Notes under the pieces: generated by a model
The model's database searches: none
What the model was told of the DNA's origin: nothing
Seen by the model: the letters and a program-made list of their open reading frames with translations, nothing else
Translations under genes and position numbers: made by a program
Part shown: piece by piece, positions 1-5,901 of the stretch
Layout of the letters: every line of letters starts with the position of its first letter
Position numbering within the stretch: position 1 is the stretch's first letter
From: Dehalococcoidia bacterium
Lineage (GTDB): Bacteria; Chloroflexota; Dehalococcoidia; Dehalococcoidales; Fen-1064
DNA length: 7,191 nucleotides
Direction of reading: 5' to 3'
Assembly: GCA_003153075.1 (NCBI GenBank)
Contig: PMBW01000167.1
Location: 1 to 7,191, forward strand

Positions 1-443
1 CCGGCAATTTTGTGGTTTTTATCGAAAACCATCCTGACGCCGACTGAGTTCTTACTGAATTTAGCTTTGTAATGGACGATGATATACACGTCCTGCTGCA
101 CTGTGCTCAGAAATTCTTTTGAGATATAAGTGCCGAATTTGGTTTTTAGTTGGGCTGCGCTGGCGTCAAAAGCGGCCTGTGTCAATGCTGCTATCAATTC
201 AGGTGAACCGTCCTGGGTGTACTTTGCCAGGTTACCTTCACTAAAGCCCTGCAGAGATGATTCTGTCTCCGGATCGGCCCAGGCGCGGATGGCGGCATCG
301 TCACCGGCCGTTGTATTGGTCGCGGTGGGTGTAACTGGAGAGGACACGCTACTGGGCGTTGTTGAATTAGAACTACAGGCCGTAGTGCTAATAATGGTCA
401 CCAGAATAATAGATATCAGGAAGATTTGTGCGTTATTTTTCAT
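1..443 (-). CDS. DUF3887-like lipoprotein, 3' end cut by window edge
   Basis: The frame is open from an ATG at 441-443 through the left edge, giving 147 complete codons. Residues 1-22 form a lipoprotein signal peptide: a short Lys start, then a hydrophobic stretch of Ile/Leu/Val, with Cys23 as the lipidated residue after STTA. Residues 24-48 are a Ser/Thr/Pro linker that would tether the protein to the outer face of the membrane. The remainder contains LQGFSEGNLAKYT, an alpha-helical middle, KFGTYISKEF, then YIIVHYKAKF and VRMVFDKNHKIAG. This order resembles the DUF3887 domain found in Chloroflexota and Firmicutes lipoproteins, whose function is unknown. The last seen residues would precede the final strand, so probably only a few residues are missing. 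No good Shine-Dalgarno site is visible. It lies downstream of the Big_2 lipoprotein on the same strand, but a 214-nt gap with a hairpin suggests separate transcription. The lipoprotein call is firm; the DUF assignment is from memory. Confidence 0.72.
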   Translation of the reverse strand, partial: MKNNAQIFLISIILVTIISTTACSSNSTTPSSVSSPVTPTATNTTAGDDAAIRAWADPETESSLQGFSEGNLAKYTQDGSPELIAALTQAAFDASAAQLKTKFGTYISKEFLSTVQQDVYIIVHYKAKFSKNSVGVRMVFDKNHKIA

Positions 444-466
444 GTGTTTTTTACCCACACTTTAAA

Positions 467-475
467 ATTCTAGCA
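467..475 (-). promoter_or_regulatory. Candidate extended -10 promoter for the DUF3887-like gene
   Basis: On the minus strand this reads TGC-TAGAAT, an extended -10 element with five of six consensus bases. The -35 region is poor. Transcription would begin near 460, leaving a leader of about 17 nt. It is only suggestive, but it would explain how the gene is expressed if the hairpin at 592-620 limits read-through. Confidence 0.3.
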
Positions 476-591
476 CAAGTCAGGAGGGAAAATAAGAGTG
501 GTCAGCTTTCAGCTGCAGTAAGAGTTGGGCGGACAGGTGTTGAACATAACCTGGTTGGGTGGTTTTTCGTACGTTTTATGGTATCAGGAAT

Positions 592-620
592 CCCGGCATC
601 TGCATATTTGCAGGTGCGGG
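592..620 (-). terminator. Stem-loop after the Big_2 lipoprotein gene, no U-tract
   Basis: CCCGGCATCTGCA and TGCAGGTGCGGG pair around a TATT loop, giving a 12-bp stem with one bulged G and one G-T wobble. It begins 37 nt past the stop codon of the minus-strand Ig-like lipoprotein gene. Neither strand has a run of T after the stem, so it is not a textbook intrinsic terminator. It may act as an mRNA 3'-end stabiliser or a weak terminator. GGGTAAA at 618-624 can also pair with TTTACCC at 647-653, which would compete with this stem. Confidence 0.4.
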
Positions 621-657
621 TAAAGATATGTTCGCGTTTAAAATTATTTACCCCGAA

Positions 658-1890
658 TTATGGAGACGTAGTAGTTGTAGTGGTACCCACCGTTAACTTG
701 ACTGCCGGGCTGGTTAATCCGGACAGGGTAAATGTGATTTCGGTTTCTCCGACAGCTTTAGCGGTAGCTAATCCTGTTGAAGAGATAGTAGCGATATTTG
801 TATTTGAACTGGACCAGTTTACCGCGGATGTAATCAGAGAAGTGACGCCGTTCGAAAACGTCCCGGTTGCTTTAAATAATAGAGTTGCACCTACTGTTAA
901 ACTATCCGGGGAAGCCGGGGTGATAGCCACAGAGGATAATGTCGCGACCGATAAAATGGCAGGTTGGCTGGTTATTCCTGATAAAGCAGCCGTGATATTG
1001 GTATTCCCCGCGGCCAATCCTGTCGCTAATCCTGTCGAAGAAATGGAAGCAATCGTACTATCAGAGCTGGCCCAGGTAACCTTCGAAGTAATGTCTGCTG
1101 TCGAGCCGTCCAAATATGTTCCTGTAGCGGTAAAATGAACAGTGAGCCCTACCGCTATATTGTTCGGGTTAGCGGGTATGATCATAATTGAGGATATTGC
1201 CGAAGCTATCACGGTCAACTTTACTGCCGGAGTAGTAAATCCGGATAGGGTAGCCGTCAGATTTGTCTCTCCCTGCGCGTGTCCGGTAGCTATGCCATTC
1301 GAGGATATTGTAGCAATATTAGTATCGGAACTGGCCCAGGTAATGTTGGAAGAAATTTCCGCGGTTGAGCCGTTATCAAAGGTTCCGACAATTGTAAATT
1401 GCTGGATACCGCCCGCAGTTAAATTTGCCGGGGCATTTGGTTTTATCACGATGGAGGATAGTGCGGGCGCAGGAATTATAGTTAAGGCTATGGCCGTGCT
1501 GGTTATTCCCGATAGGGCTGCTGTAATGCTGACGTTTCCGGTTTTGATACCTGTAGCCAAACCCGTCGAAGAGAGTGTGGCAACAGTATTATCAGAGATT
1601 GTCCAGCTTGCTTTAGAACTAACATCCGCATTTGATTTATCCGAATAGGTCCCGACAGCAGTAAATTGCAGGGTGGAACCAATTGCTAAATTAGTCAGGT
1701 CAGCTGGTGTTATCGCAATGGAAGATAATACAGGCGTTGCTTTAGTGGTTGTTGAAAATTTAGTGGTTGTTGCTGTCGTTGTTGTTGCTGTTGTTTTTGA
1801 TGAACAGGACGCCATGGTCAAGATTATTGCGGCAATTATTCCCATCGTTAGACAAAAGGTTAAAAATTGTATTGGTTTTGTTTTCATCAT
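658..1890 (-). CDS. Lipoprotein with four bacterial Ig-like (Big_2) repeats
   Basis: This is a predicted surface lipoprotein of 410 residues. Residues 1-28 are a signal peptide with a long hydrophobic core ending LTMAS before Cys29, the likely lipidated residue. Residues 30-53 are a Thr-rich linker. Four Ig-like repeats follow at about 55-139, 143-228, 231-315 and 317-401, with a period of 86-89 residues. Each repeat has the same order: a SSI/V-x-I-x-P opening strand, a GxxxxFxAxGTY/F segment, a W-x-S-S/D segment, I/V-A-T/S-I/L-S-S-x-G-L/I-A-T, and a closing SGxTSxxxxLTV strand. This matches the Big_2 (BID_2-like) fold, typical of adhesins and cell-surface spacers. No enzymatic domain is present. 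The protein ends in a poly-Thr tail. Two adjacent ATG codons open the frame; the second, at 1885-1887, lies 7 nt from AAGG and may be the true start. Ligand unknown. Confidence 0.88.
   Translation of the reverse strand: MMKTKPIQFLTFCLTMGIIAAIILTMASCSSKTTATTTTATTTKFSTTTKATPVLSSIAITPADLTNLAIGSTLQFTAVGTYSDKSNADVSSKASWTISDNTVATLSSTGLATGIKTGNVSITAALSGITSTAIALTIIPAPALSSIVIKPNAPANLTAGGIQQFTIVGTFDNGSTAEISSNITWASSDTNIATISSNGIATGHAQGETNLTATLSGFTTPAVKLTVIASAISSIMIIPANPNNIAVGLTVHFTATGTYLDGSTADITSKVTWASSDSTIASISSTGLATGLAAGNTNITAALSGITSQPAILSVATLSSVAITPASPDSLTVGATLLFKATGTFSNGVTSLITSAVNWSSSNTNIATISSTGLATAKAVGETEITFTLSGLTSPAVKLTVGTTTTTTSP
1741..1772 (-). repeat. 18-bp tandem repeat coding the Thr-rich linker
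   Basis: TTTAGTGGTTGTTG occurs at 1741-1754 and again at 1759-1772 on the plus strand, an exact 14-base match with a period of 18 bases (six codons). On the coding strand it gives two TTTK units joined by FS. It sits in a longer GTT/GTC-rich tract encoding the Thr linker next to the lipidated Cys. Such tracts can change length by slippage in multiples of three without breaking the frame. Confidence 0.75.
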
Positions 1891-1925
1891 CGTACCTTAC
1901 CGTTCAGTTTTAATAAACTTAGCAA

Positions 1926-1931
1926 ATTATA
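1926..1931 (-). promoter_or_regulatory. Consensus -10 box for the Big_2 lipoprotein gene
   Basis: On the minus strand this is a perfect TATAAT about 35 nt upstream of the start codon, which predicts a leader of roughly 30 nt. The -35 region at a 16-18 bp spacing is weak and AT-rich. Position and the perfect hexamer make it the most likely promoter of the gene. Confidence 0.5.
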
Positions 1932-2119
1932 CAACAGTAAAATGAATATAACATGAACGGCGAACATAAGGTTCGAATGAAAATTCCGGGATACCATGTG
2001 TCATTATAATCGCCTGCCTATCTCAACACGTCCGCCATCATATTTAGGTTCATTGGTATTGACCTGCTGGCTTGTAACTGTTTGGTTTTCGCTTGAGACA
2101 GATTAGTTGTGCGTATCGT

Positions 2120-2149
2120 TTGTAAATAACTGTCAGAAGGAACTATACT
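2120..2149 (+). promoter_or_regulatory. Candidate sigma-70 promoter for the MFS gene
   Basis: TTGTAA (2120-2125) and TATACT (2144-2149) are separated by 18 bp, matching consensus at four and five of six bases. Transcription would start near 2156, leaving a leader of about 125 nt that contains the inverted repeat at 2185-2213. An alternative is TTGTTT at 2208-2213 with TATTTT at 2231-2236 (17-bp spacing), which would place the repeat across the -35 element instead. Confidence 0.3.
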
Positions 2150-2184
2150 GGAAACATATTTTAATTTCACTATGTTTGTAGATA

Positions 2185-2213
2185 AAACAAGCGGGGCTCC
2201 TGATCGCTTGTTT
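2185..2213 (+). promoter_or_regulatory. Perfect 9-bp inverted repeat upstream of the MFS gene
   Basis: AAACAAGCG (2185-2193) is the exact reverse complement of CGCTTGTTT (2205-2213), with an 11-nt spacer. It lies 68 nt upstream of the exporter start. As DNA it could be an operator for a dimeric regulator of the TetR or MarR type, which often control MFS drug exporters. As RNA it would form a hairpin in the leader. No regulator gene is next to it in the window, and no T-run supports termination. Confidence 0.5.
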
Positions 2214-2281
2214 AGCCGTGGGATAATTTCTATTTTATTGAACCGTCCATTGCGGACAAAACTGTTTTATTGTGAGATTCG

Positions 2282-3712
2282 ATGAAATTCAAAATGGATT
2301 ATAAATGGGTGGCTCTATCGGTAACCACCGTCGGCAGCTTCATGGGCAGTCTGGATTCTAGCATCGTCGTCATCGGGTTGCCTTCGATATTAAGAGATTT
2401 GAACGCGACAATCGTTCACGGGATTTGGATTATCACCGGCTATACCCTGATGGTAACAATCCTTTTAGTTGCGTTAGGGCGGTTAGCGGATCTATACGGA
2501 AGAGTCAGACTATACAATCTGGGGTTTGCGATATTTACGGTGGGTTCGCTGCTTTGCGCATTATCCCGCAACGGCGAACAGCTGGTGATTTTTCGTTTTC
2601 TGCAGGGCGCCGGCGCAGCCTTGTTGGTAGCCAACAGCGGCGCGATCCTGACCGATGCGTTCCCGAAAAACGAACTGGGGATGGGACTGGGTATCAATAT
2701 CATGGCTCTGAACCTGGGCGCGATGGCAGGTTATACCCTCGGCGGTGTGATGATAACCTTGTTCGGGTGGCAATCGATCTTCTGGATCAATATCCCCATC
2801 GGGATTTTCGGGACGGTTTGGGGTTATCTGCGTTTGAAAGAGATTAGCATCAAATCCAGCGGCGGCAAATTCGACTACGCCGGTACGATATTATACTGCA
2901 TTGGCCTGGCCACGATTTTACTGGCCCTGACTATAGGCAACCCCCTTTCTGCGCGCAATTTGGCGATCCTGGCAGGCGGAGTATCGTTTTTTATCGTAGT
3001 AATAATCGTCGAGTTAAAGCAGAAGCATCCCACGCTTGATCTGACATTGTTTAAAATCCGGCAATTTGCGCTTGGGAATACGGCTAATTTCTTGAACTCG
3101 ATGACATTCGGCTGCGGCCCTTTTTTACGGTCGTTGTACCTGCAATTGATCCTGGGTTACAGCGCGTTAAAGGCCGGAGTTTTATTGATCCCGATGGAGA
3201 TCGTGATCTTTTTCCTGAGTCCGGTCAGCGGCAGACTGGCGGACAGGTACGGCAGCCGGGTATTATCACCGATTGGTTTAGCCATGAATGCCGCCGCCCT
3301 GATCTGGTTTTCCACATTGAATCAAAATTCTTCCTATACTGCGGTATTGATCAGTCTGATTTTATTCGGTCTCGGAACAGCGCTGTTTTCGTCTCCCAAT
3401 ATGAGCGCGATAATGGTGTCTGTTCCGGCAGAGAAACGTGGCGTCGCAAACGGCATTAGAATGACGCTCTATCAGACAGCGGTGTCATTGAGTTTGCCGT
3501 TTTCTTTACTGCTGATGACGCTGGTAATGCCGTACGCCCAGCTTTCGCAGATCGTAGGCAGCACGCAATTGATCGGTTCCAACGAATTGCCCATCTTCCT
3601 GAAAGCGATCAACCACGCCTGTCTGATACTGGCGATAATTACCTTATTCGCGATAATACCGTCGCTGGGGATGAAGTCCGCAAGGGAAATAGAAAAGACC
3701 AATCAGTTATAA
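2282..3712 (+). CDS. MFS transporter, DHA2 (EmrB/QacA-like) family
   Basis: This is an inner-membrane, proton-driven exporter of 476 residues, a length and hydrophobicity pattern typical of the 14-TM DHA2 drug:H+ antiporters. TM1 carries LDSSIVVIGLPSI (24-36), matching the family's LDxTIVNVALP with the conserved Asp25. Motif A is GRLADLYGRVRLY (66-78), in the loop between TM2 and TM3. Motif B is RFLQGAGAA (105-113), with Arg105. Motif C is LGAMAGYTLGG (145-155), where the usual GP is GY. GWQSIFWINIPIG (162-174) is the hallmark that follows it. A second motif-A-like loop, SGRLADRYGSR, lies at 316-326. The substrate cannot be read from sequence; drug or metabolite efflux is usual for the family. 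The Shine-Dalgarno site is weak for ATG 2282; Met5 (2294) is an alternative start. The gene stands alone and converges on the binding-protein gene. Confidence 0.9.
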   Translation: MKFKMDYKWVALSVTTVGSFMGSLDSSIVVIGLPSILRDLNATIVHGIWIITGYTLMVTILLVALGRLADLYGRVRLYNLGFAIFTVGSLLCALSRNGEQLVIFRFLQGAGAALLVANSGAILTDAFPKNELGMGLGINIMALNLGAMAGYTLGGVMITLFGWQSIFWINIPIGIFGTVWGYLRLKEISIKSSGGKFDYAGTILYCIGLATILLALTIGNPLSARNLAILAGGVSFFIVVIIVELKQKHPTLDLTLFKIRQFALGNTANFLNSMTFGCGPFLRSLYLQLILGYSALKAGVLLIPMEIVIFFLSPVSGRLADRYGSRVLSPIGLAMNAAALIWFSTLNQNSSYTAVLISLILFGLGTALFSSPNMSAIMVSVPAEKRGVANGIRMTLYQTAVSLSLPFSLLLMTLVMPYAQLSQIVGSTQLIGSNELPIFLKAINHACLILAIITLFAIIPSLGMKSAREIEKTNQL

Positions 3713-3803
3713 TTTGAAAGTTACTTATGTTTAGTTGAATAAACAACGTCTTCATCCAAGAATGGCTCAACTCGCCCCTTGAACTCCCTTGTATACCCAA
3801 ATC

Positions 3804-3841
3804 AAAAAAAGAGTGGAGAAAGTTCAGTTCTCCACTCTTTT
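3804..3841 (-). terminator. Strong intrinsic terminator, possibly bidirectional
   Basis: AAAAGAGTGGAGAA (3807-3820) and TTCTCCACTCTTTT (3828-3841) form a perfect 14-bp stem around a 7-nt loop. On the minus strand the stem runs into seven consecutive T residues (3804-3810), a classical intrinsic terminator. It begins 15 nt past the stop of the solute-binding protein gene. On the plus strand it lies about 95 nt after the MFS stop with only a short T-run, so it may also stop that transcript, less efficiently. Confidence 0.9.
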
Positions 3842-3856
3842 AAAAAGCAAGGCGAT

Positions 3857-5551
3857 CTAGTGTCCCAGTGATCTCTTTAAGTTATGGTCGATCCAGAAGC
3901 GCGCACCGTAGAGGCTTAACCGGCTGGGGCCGCCGATACCCATCCAGACCGAATGGATCTGGCCGCTGTACCCTTTGAGCCACGGTTGACAAAGAGCGTA
4001 TTCCGCAGGCTGTAATAAGCAGGTCGCGTAGTGCTGCCGGGCAACCCGCTCGTTCATGGCCCGCAGTATTTTCTTTGTTTCTTCTTCCCCGGAAGCAGCA
4101 AGCCCCTGTTTGTAGAAGGAGTCATAAACCGGGTCATTGACACACAGGATATTGACCGGGGATGTAGAGTAAAAACGGGTCAGCGCCTGAAAGGGGGCAT
4201 AGGTATGACCTAGCGGGCCGTACTGGCGGTACACCAGCTGGTCGTATTTCTTTTCTCCCACAAAGGCCGTACAGGCATTAGATTCCATCGGGCGCACTTC
4301 CATTTCGATACCGATAGCCGCGAAAGAATTCTGAATTATTTTAAACAGTTCCATGTCGGATGCAATATCGACGACAATATTGGTTTTAAATCCGTGCGGG
4401 AAACCGGCTTCGGCCATCAACTGCCTGGCGGCTACGGGATTAAAGGCATATTCGTCTTTCAGTTCCTGCGGCCATTCCTCATAGGGGAACCCCCAGCCTT
4501 TAAAAGACATTGAAAGGTAGCGGGATGTGACAGCATTCGGATATGGGTCTACGGAGCCGTGATAGTAGTCTTTGGCTAACCCGGGCAAGTCGAGCGCCAT
4601 TTGCATTGCTTTGCGCACCCGGACGTCGTTAAAAGGGGCATGGTCGTTTCTGGGTTGTATAGTTACCGCTTGTGTGGTTGGATTACGAATTGCCACGATT
4701 TCCGGGTTTGTTTTCTGCATTGCCAGCACCTGGGCGTGCGAAACCCGTTCCATGATGTCGATTTTACCGGCGCGCATGGCAGCCAGAGCCTCTTCATCAT
4801 CGGTCATGACGACGTATTTGATTGTGTCCAGATAGGGTACCCTGTTTTGCGGGTGGCGTTCATCAAAGCCGCGGTAATTTGGGTCTTTAGTTAATGTGGC
4901 ATGACTGCCGGAAACAAATTCCTTCATAAAAAACGATCCGGTTCCGACGGCGTGATGCCAGTCGCTGAGGTCGCCCCATTTTTTCACCGCTTCCGGATTT
5001 TCGATGCATTGCCGCTGCATGACGCCGTGCAGGGCTTCCATGATGAACTCAGAATTTGGGGTTGTCCATTTAAAGACGACGGTATATTTGTCAATTGCAG
5101 TCACGGAGATCAATTCTTTAAAATAGACCTCTGTCGGGTAGGGGCTGGGATTGGGATAGCCATTCATACCTAACAGGCGGTTATAGTGAAAAACGACGTC
5201 GTCAGCGACAAATTCCCGTCCGTTCGCGGGCTGTATGTTCTGCCAGTGTATCCCTTTCTTCAGATGGACAACATGAGTGCCGGGCTCCGGAAACTCCCAG
5301 CTTTCCGCCAAGTAGCCTTTCATAAACTTCGATGGGTGCCATGCCATTTTATAATCCCAGATCGCCGGATTCAGCGCCCAGTCATCGGCGAGCAGCCTTT
5401 CCAGCCAGCCGCCGTAGATGCTGGTCTGTCCTTCGCTGAAATAAGGGTCGAAGTTTTCAATATTCCTGCTGGCGCGGATTGTCATTTCTCCGCCGTATTG
5501 GGGTGTGCCGAGGGTGTCCCACCAGTTGCCGGTTGTTGTCTTCTTTTTCAT
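3857..5551 (-). CDS. ABC-type family-5 (peptide/solute) binding protein without signal peptide
   Basis: This 564-residue protein belongs to the SBP_bac_5 family (DppA/OppA/NikA type), which captures peptides, metal chelates or other solutes for an ABC importer. Visible hallmarks in order are YGGEMTIRASRNIENFDPYF (19-38), LAESWE (81-86) then HLKKGIHWQ and ADDVVFHYNRL (117-127), GTGSFFMKEF with KDPNYRGFD (203-230), PFNDVRVRKAMQMALD (306-321) with the following HGSVDPYPN, and NPVAARQLMAEAGFPHGF (371-388). Length is normal for a mature domain. The start is an ATG at 5549-5551 preceded by AGGAG with 5-nt spacing. From there the protein goes directly from MKKKTTTGN into the mature domain: no hydrophobic segment, lipobox Cys or twin-Arg motif is present. 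The in-frame sequence just upstream shows none either. No permease or ATPase gene is nearby. It is divergent from the SnoaL/VOC genes. Family certain; ligand and location unknown. Confidence 0.9.
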   Translation of the reverse strand: MKKKTTTGNWWDTLGTPQYGGEMTIRASRNIENFDPYFSEGQTSIYGGWLERLLADDWALNPAIWDYKMAWHPSKFMKGYLAESWEFPEPGTHVVHLKKGIHWQNIQPANGREFVADDVVFHYNRLLGMNGYPNPSPYPTEVYFKELISVTAIDKYTVVFKWTTPNSEFIMEALHGVMQRQCIENPEAVKKWGDLSDWHHAVGTGSFFMKEFVSGSHATLTKDPNYRGFDERHPQNRVPYLDTIKYVVMTDDEEALAAMRAGKIDIMERVSHAQVLAMQKTNPEIVAIRNPTTQAVTIQPRNDHAPFNDVRVRKAMQMALDLPGLAKDYYHGSVDPYPNAVTSRYLSMSFKGWGFPYEEWPQELKDEYAFNPVAARQLMAEAGFPHGFKTNIVVDIASDMELFKIIQNSFAAIGIEMEVRPMESNACTAFVGEKKYDQLVYRQYGPLGHTYAPFQALTRFYSTSPVNILCVNDPVYDSFYKQGLAASGEEETKKILRAMNERVARQHYATCLLQPAEYALCQPWLKGYSGQIHSVWMGIGGPSRLSLYGARFWIDHNLKRSLGH

Positions 5552-5605
5552 GTTGTCTCCTAATCTTGTCGAAATAATACGCTTAATGTACGGGTTTTGA
5601 TACCA

Positions 5606-5635
5606 ATGATATGCCGAAGTTAGCAGAAATGTAAA
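5606..5635 (-). promoter_or_regulatory. Candidate sigma-70 promoter for the binding-protein gene
   Basis: On the minus strand TTTACA (5630-5635) and TATCAT (5606-5611) are separated by 18 bp, each matching consensus at five of six bases. Transcription would start near 5599, giving a leader of about 48 nt before the ATG. It points away from the SnoaL/VOC promoter about 80 nt away. Confidence 0.5.
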
Positions 5636-5714
5636 GAGGAAGATGTAAGTAGTGAGTTGTGAAAGAGCAGGCAGTAATCGGAATAATTCTCACATTAGCG
5701 GTACCTCTCTATAC

Positions 5715-5743
5715 TTGACAAATATCAAGCCCTGTGCTAAATT
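5715..5743 (+). promoter_or_regulatory. Sigma-70 promoter for the SnoaL/VOC genes
   Basis: A perfect TTGACA -35 (5715-5720) is followed after exactly 17 bp by TAAATT (5738-5743), preceded by TGC, an extended -10 motif. Transcription would start near 5750 and leave a leader of about 150 nt. CTTGA-n6-TCAAG (5714-5729) overlaps the -35 and could be an operator. This is the best promoter match in the window. Confidence 0.6.
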
Positions 5744-5836
5744 GCTCGTGAATTTGTGACCTTCGGTAAACAACTCTACAAATTCAGCCAAACCACGGGA
5801 AGTCTGATTCTCCGGACGGATAGGCGGCAGACAAAG

Positions 5837-5881
5837 TGATTGATGTCTAACAAGACAACATAAGATAAGAAGTATCAATCA
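5837..5881 (+). promoter_or_regulatory. Leader stem-loop just before the SnoaL ribosome binding site
   Basis: TGATTGAT (5837-5844) pairs perfectly with ATCAATCA (5874-5881), 8 bp, ending three bases before AAGGAGG (5885-5891). Inside is a smaller hairpin, TGTCT-AACA-AGACA (5844-5857), sharing one base with the outer stem. Such a structure could affect access to the ribosome binding site or mRNA stability. It matches no riboswitch class I recognise. Confidence 0.35.
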
Positions 5882-5884
5882 AAT

Positions 5885-5901
5885 AAGGAGGCAAATTAGT
5901 G
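5885..5901 (+). promoter_or_regulatory. Shine-Dalgarno site that sets a GTG start
   Basis: AAGGAGG at 5885-5891 is a full consensus site with 7-nt spacing to GTG at 5899-5901. It decides the start of the SnoaL-like gene, which has no ATG at its N terminus; the next in-frame ATG would remove the first helix. Confidence 0.85.

Larger units (their letters stand above)
1891..2281. other. Divergent intergenic region between lipoprotein and MFS genes
   Basis: This 391-nt region separates the minus-strand lipoprotein gene from the plus-strand exporter. It holds the -10 box at 1926-1931, a plus-strand promoter candidate at 2120-2149, and a perfect inverted repeat at 2185-2213. There is also a small CGAAC-n5-GTTCG repeat at 1961-1975. 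A minus-strand frame is open for 82 codons from 2266 down to a TAG at 2018-2020. A second minus-strand frame ends at 2004-2006. Neither has a convincing start codon or ribosome binding site, so I do not call a gene. Confidence 0.6.
5552..5898. other. Divergent control region between binding-protein and SnoaL/VOC genes
   Basis: This 347-nt region carries a minus-strand promoter candidate (5606-5635), a plus-strand promoter with a consensus -35 (5715-5743), a short palindrome over that -35, and a structured leader before the SnoaL gene. A 62-codon minus-strand open frame (5690-5878) overlaps the plus-strand promoter and lacks a ribosome binding site, so I do not call it. The close, opposed promoters would allow one regulator to act on both transcripts. 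Confidence 0.55.

Noticed and set aside
658..1890. Possible CRISPR-like or direct DNA repeat array in the Ig-like gene
   Set aside because: The periodicity of about 260 bases is that of protein domains with diverged DNA, with no short identical repeats separated by unique spacers.
428..1945. Long plus-strand open frames (about 428-1138, 1142-1648, 1673-1945), all in one frame
   Set aside because: They are antisense to the two lipoprotein genes. Openness comes from the repeat and codon composition of the real gene, and they have no ribosome binding sites or recognisable domains.
1961..1975. CGAAC-n5-GTTCG inverted repeat
   Set aside because: Only 5 bp per arm and not placed over a promoter element; expected by chance in a region this size.
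2425..2847. Other open frames inside the MFS gene on both strands
   Set aside because: Overlapped by a full-length transporter with all family motifs; the products are of low complexity and lack start signals.
4031..5563. Plus-strand open frames across the binding-protein gene
   Set aside because: Antisense shadows of a clear SBP_bac_5 gene; no domains or ribosome binding sites.
5690..5878. 62-residue minus-strand open frame
   Set aside because: It has no Shine-Dalgarno site, lies across the best plus-strand promoter and structured leader, and shows no recognisable domain. Kept only as part of the control region description.
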